Source: Bacteroidales bacterium
Lineage (GTDB): Bacteria; Bacteroidota; Bacteroidia; Bacteroidales; UBA932
Assembly (NCBI GenBank): GCA_017548805.1
Contig: JAFYZE010000238.1
Coordinates: forward strand, 1 to 6,781
Direction of reading: 5' to 3'
DNA length: 6,781 nt
Made by a program: the position numbers and the translations under genes. Of the stretch, positions 4,075-6,781 are shown piece after piece (position 1 is the first letter of the stretch; each line of letters begins with the position of its first letter). The notes under the pieces were generated by a model. It did not search any database. It worked only from the letters and a program-made list of their open reading frames with translations, and had not been told where the DNA came from.

Positions 4075-6781
4075 AGAACCTGTTCGGGGCTCCCGGGGTC
4101 GGGACCGAACAGGTCATAGGTATGCCGGAGGCATAGGTGCCGCGGACCGGTGCGGAAACGGTGATGCCGGAACCGGCAAAGTCCTCGCCGGAGGCATGTG
4201 CCGCCTTGAGCGGAGCCGTCAGCACGATGGCATCCGGAGCGGCGGGCACAGGGCTGTACCAGCCCCTGCGGGTCGCATGGATCTCAGCGATGAAGGCTTT
4301 CTCGTCACCGACATAGACCTCCTGGCCTACGGTGAAGCCCTGGGAAGCAGCGACGGACACGCGGGTAGCTCCCTTGGCCGCGTCGGCAGCAAGGGTGGTG
4401 TAACCGGCAGTACCGATATTGGCCGCGATCACTTCCTCCTTGTCAGGACCGATGAACAGTCTCTGGTTGATGACCAGGCCCCTCGTGGAGTTGACCTTGA
4501 GATTGCGCGAACCTGCCGCGAGAGGAGCAGCGAGCGAAATGCTGCCCTGTACGCGGAAGTCATTCTCGTTGTCGTCAGTATCCATTCCGTCGGGCCAGCG
4601 GCCGGCGCTCAGGTTGGGAGCGACAGTACCGGGAGCCGGCATGCCCCTCTGGGCCACTGCCGGAACGGGGACGAAGTTGCCGGGCTCCTCGAGGCCGGAC
4701 TGTCCCTGATAGCCTTCGCCTAGCCAGGGATCGACGATGGCGCCATAGTTGAGAGCATCAACGATATTGCCCTTGGAGTCACGCAGGGTGATGTTTCCGG
4801 AAGAGGAAGCAAGCGCGGGACCTCCATAGAGGAGATCTGCGGGAACTTCTCCCTGGTATCCTGCATTCGTTACTTTAACGTCAAACACGACCTCGTCGAC
4901 AGGATGATCGGATGCGAGGGCCTTTTCAAGCTCAATCGAGTAGACGAGGGCGAGCACGGGCTCATTGGAAGAATGGTCGAAACGGGTGGCGGGCTCGAAG
5001 GTGATACCGCTGCCGTTCACACCGTAAGGCATATTGGACGAATGGAAGTACTTCAGGGGCTCCTCCAGATCGACACCGGTACCGGGATCCTCGTCAGGAC
5101 GGAGTGGTCCATTTAGGGTGTTGCGGACGGAAGGAGTACCTACAGCCTTGACTGTCACCCACTCGATGCCGTGTCCCTCGCTGTCAATGTCGAGACGGAT
5201 ACGGTCACCTACGGAAATGTTGGCGGTGGAGGAAAGCTTGATATTGGTCTGTCCGGGATAGGCATCCATGGCCAGATAAGCCTGTGTACCGGGCTTGCCG
5301 ACCTCGGTGATGGTCACGACCTCATATTTCTCAAGTCCGTTGGAAACGGCCGGATATGTGGCACCATAGCCGATGGCCATCTTGCCACCGACGGTGAAGC
5401 CTTCAGTGCTCGTTACAGGGATGTTGTTGGAGCCAGCGGGGATGGTGATGACCGGGCCCTCGGGCAGAGGCTGCCAGAGCGTGGTAGGCGTGCCGGGGGC
5501 GGCGCGGCGCATCATGGCGCGCATGTCGTTGGACGGAGCCTGCGGAGCGGGCTTGTTCACGGCTGTGACCTTTACCTTCTCGCCTCCGACCTCGATCTCG
5601 TCTCCGACGGAGATGCCGGTGACGTCGCGTACATAGATGACCTTGTCACCCTTGGAGGCGGGGGCTGCAAGACCGGAATTGGCCAGGCCGAGCAGATAGA
5701 AGCCCTTGCCCTCGAGCTTTGTGCCCTTCGGGATACGGATCTCGGAGAAAGCGGGAACGTTGATGGCATGCTGGGTGACGGTCCATCCGGATATGTCAAC
5801 GGTCTGCTCACCTGCATTGTAAAGCTCGATGAAATTGTCCGTGGCACTGGCGGCGGAAGCGATGCCGAACTCGTTGATCTTGACCGGATCGACGCTGCGG
5901 ACCTTCTGGACGGCCTTTTCGGAACGGCTGGAGCCGCTACCGTCAGTCCATGTAGCCAAAGCGGCGAGGTCACCGTTGAAAGCCTTCTTACCGGCCTTGA
6001 CGTTGAACGTGACCACTACGGCCTGCCCGGGAGCCACAGCATAGCCGACCTTGCGCACACGGTCCTTGGAACCGAGGATAGAAGCCTTCCATTTCTTAGG
6101 CAGTACGAGGCTGAGCTCGAGGTCCTTGATCTCCTCGCCGGTGACATTGACGAAGGTGACGGTGGTGCTGCCGCTGCCACCCTTGACGAAGGTCTGGAGG
6201 CCGTTGGGTGCGAAGGCCTTGTCAGATGCGGAAACAGAAAGCGGAGCTACGTCATAGCGGGCGGCCACGACATTGGCCTGGACGGCGAGGTTGGTCTCCT
6301 CGGTCGGGAAAGTACCGGCTGCGGTCATGGCACCCTCGTAGAAGGTACCGGAAGAACCGTTGGAGTTGTCACCGCCGTTTCCGAGAAGGATAGCGCCCTG
6401 CTTGCGCATGGGATCGTAGCTGTTGCGCGGGTTGCGGACACGGCCGCCGTCATAGTAGACCTTCAGGCCGCCGTTCTGGGCGTCTCCGCCCATCGAACGC
6501 CAGTGATGCGGCTCACCGTCGGCGAAAGCGGTCACGAAACGCCAGGAGATGCTCTCGAGACCCTCGCAATACTTGTCGTTCGGGTCGTCGTTGACGCAGC
6601 CTACGAGGTTGTTCTCCTGGTCGGTCATGATCCACGGGCCTGGAGCCTGTCCGCGATACCAGGTGGGCTGGTTGCCGTAATAGGTGGTCTCCATCGTGCC
6701 GTCGCCGTCATCCCGGCTGTCGGTCTCCGCGTTGCCGTAATCGAAGCAGCAGCCGGAGTTGTAGTGGTGGCCGCTGATCAC
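4073..6781 (-). CDS. GH54 alpha-L-arabinofuranosidase with NEW3-like, split lamin-tail and repeat modules; 5' end missing
   Basis: The frame runs off the right edge, so the 902 residues seen lack the signal peptide and roughly the first half of the catalytic domain; the GTG at the edge is an internal valine. Residues 1-180 match the second half of the fungal AkAbfB-type GH54 domain: adjacent cysteines C11-C12 in C-C-F-D-Y-G-N-A-E-T, the nucleophile in T-D-Q-E-N (Glu56, equivalent to AkAbfB Glu221) and the acid/base in G-G-D-N-S-N-G (Asp138, equivalent to Asp297), then V-Q-A-N-V-V-A-A-R-Y at the domain end. These enzymes cleave terminal arabinofuranose from arabinan and arabinoxylan. Residues about 183-295 resemble a NEW3-type beta-sandwich. 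A lamin-tail domain follows: its first part at about 298-372, its second at about 660-745 (T-D-D-N-E-N-D-F at 735-742), and its usual P-T-P-G-A-P-N end only at 894-900. Repeat arrays fill the two gaps. No CBM42 is recognised in the visible part. The protein is presumably extracellular. It is the first visible gene of the minus-strand operon. Confidence 0.92.
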   Translation of the reverse strand: MISGHHYNSGCCFDYGNAETDSRDDGDGTMETTYYGNQPTWYRGQAPGPWIMTDQENNLVGCVNDDPNDKYCEGLESISWRFVTAFADGEPHHWRSMGGDAQNGGLKVYYDGGRVRNPRNSYDPMRKQGAILLGNGGDNSNGSSGTFYEGAMTAAGTFPTEETNLAVQANVVAARYDVAPLSVSASDKAFAPNGLQTFVKGGSGSTTVTFVNVTGEEIKDLELSLVLPKKWKASILGSKDRVRKVGYAVAPGQAVVVTFNVKAGKKAFNGDLAALATWTDGSGSSRSEKAVQKVRSVDPVKINEFGIASAASATDNFIELYNAGEQTVDISGWTVTQHAINVPAFSEIRIPKGTKLEGKGFYLLGLANSGLAAPASKGDKVIYVRDVTGISVGDEIEVGGEKVKVTAVNKPAPQAPSNDMRAMMRRAAPGTPTTLWQPLPEGPVITIPAGSNNIPVTSTEGFTVGGKMAIGYGATYPAVSNGLEKYEVVTITEVGKPGTQAYLAMDAYPGQTNIKLSSTANISVGDRIRLDIDSEGHGIEWVTVKAVGTPSVRNTLNGPLRPDEDPGTGVDLEEPLKYFHSSNMPYGVNGSGITFEPATRFDHSSNEPVLALVYSIELEKALASDHPVDEVVFDVKVTNAGYQGEVPADLLYGGPALASSSGNITLRDSKGNIVDALNYGAIVDPWLGEGYQGQSGLEEPGNFVPVPAVAQRGMPAPGTVAPNLSAGRWPDGMDTDDNENDFRVQGSISLAAPLAAGSRNLKVNSTRGLVINQRLFIGPDKEEVIAANIGTAGYTTLAADAAKGATRVSVAASQGFTVGQEVYVGDEKAFIAEIHATRRGWYSPVPAAPDAIVLTAPLKAAHASGEDFAGSGITVSAPVRGTYASGIPMTCSVPTPGAPNRF
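4124..4537 (-). repeat. Second array of the same degenerate repeats near the protein C-terminus
   Basis: Residues about 749-886 hold two larger units (749-789 and 797-834, the latter with A-A-K-G-A-T-R-V-S-V and G-F-T-V-G-Q) and two short tail units. The tails are I-V-L-T-A-P-L-K-A-A-H-A-S-G (852-865) and S-G-I-T-V-S-A-P (871-878) ending T-Y-A-S-G at 886. The second tail matches the S-G-I-T-F-E-P-A tail of the first array. The array separates the D-F strand of the lamin-tail domain (741-742) from its T-P-G-A-P-N end. Confidence 0.7.
4889..5659 (-). repeat. First array of degenerate protein repeats inside the lamin-tail domain
   Basis: Residues about 375-631 of the GH54 protein hold three larger units (375-408, 446-494, 505-547). 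They share the pattern A/P-x-G-x-x-x-I-x-V, then a G-I/F-x-V-G-D-x-I-x-V core, an optional charged turn, and a final V-T-x-V. Three short tail units follow at about 568-582, 591-606 and 615-627. They share (G)-I/V-x-L/F-x-x-x-L/x with an H-S-S-N or D-H-P ending. Sequence between units is variable and includes an unusual methionine- and arginine-rich stretch at about 420-426. Units were aligned by eye, are diverged at protein level, and show no obvious DNA identity, so this is an old array and not a recent duplication. Confidence 0.7.

Noticed and set aside
3734..4723. Plus-strand open frame of 329 codons
   Set aside because: It crosses the opposite strand of two well-supported genes and their junction, and its protein has no domain features.
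6779..6781. GTG at the right edge as the start of the GH54 gene
   Set aside because: The sequence begins within the conserved catalytic domain, just before the C-C-F-D-Y motif, so this codon is an internal valine.

Overview
The window reads as part of a carbohydrate-utilisation region from a GC-rich member of the Bacteroidetes, possibly a gut or rumen Bacteroidales. This rests on a lipoprotein-type GH43 enzyme, a VKOR-DsbA fusion of the kind common in that phylum, one TAnnTTTG box of the Bacteroidetes -7 type, and little use of Shine-Dalgarno sequences. The phylum call is an inference from gene content; no marker gene is present.

Layout. Two plus-strand genes lie at the left. The first is the 3' end of an esterase of the feruloyl/acetyl esterase (esterase D) family (1-363). 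Five bases later comes a flavoprotein with an iron-sulfur-type cysteine motif and an apparent twin-arginine leader (369-1124). They meet three minus-strand genes head-on, and one hairpin (about 1123-1159) can terminate both directions. Read in transcription order from the right edge, the minus-strand genes are a large GH54 alpha-L-arabinofuranosidase without its N-terminus (4073-6781), a membrane VKOR-DsbA fusion (2929-4065), and a GH43 lipoprotein with a C-terminal beta-sandwich (1178-2887). The gaps are 7 and 41 bases, so the three look like one operon. A possible internal promoter lies just before the GH43 gene.

How they may work together. GH54 and GH43 enzymes remove arabinose and xylose from arabinoxylan or arabinan, and an esterase of this type removes feruloyl or acetyl groups that block them. 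The substrate is therefore most likely a decorated arabinoxylan or arabinan. The VKOR-DsbA protein makes disulfides in exported proteins. GH54 enzymes contain structural disulfides, including a rare bond between adjacent cysteines, and that CC pair is present here, so the oxidase may serve the enzyme encoded just upstream.

The most unusual object is the C-terminal part of the GH54 protein. No arabinose-binding CBM42 is recognised in the visible part after the catalytic domain. Instead there is a NEW3-like beta-sandwich, then a lamin-tail domain that appears to be cut in two places by arrays of a small repeated beta-rich module (five larger units and five short 'H-x-S/A' tails, counted by eye). 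No insertion sequence, CRISPR array, tRNA, rRNA or SusC/SusD gene was seen. Every stretch longer than about 60 bases is covered by a gene.
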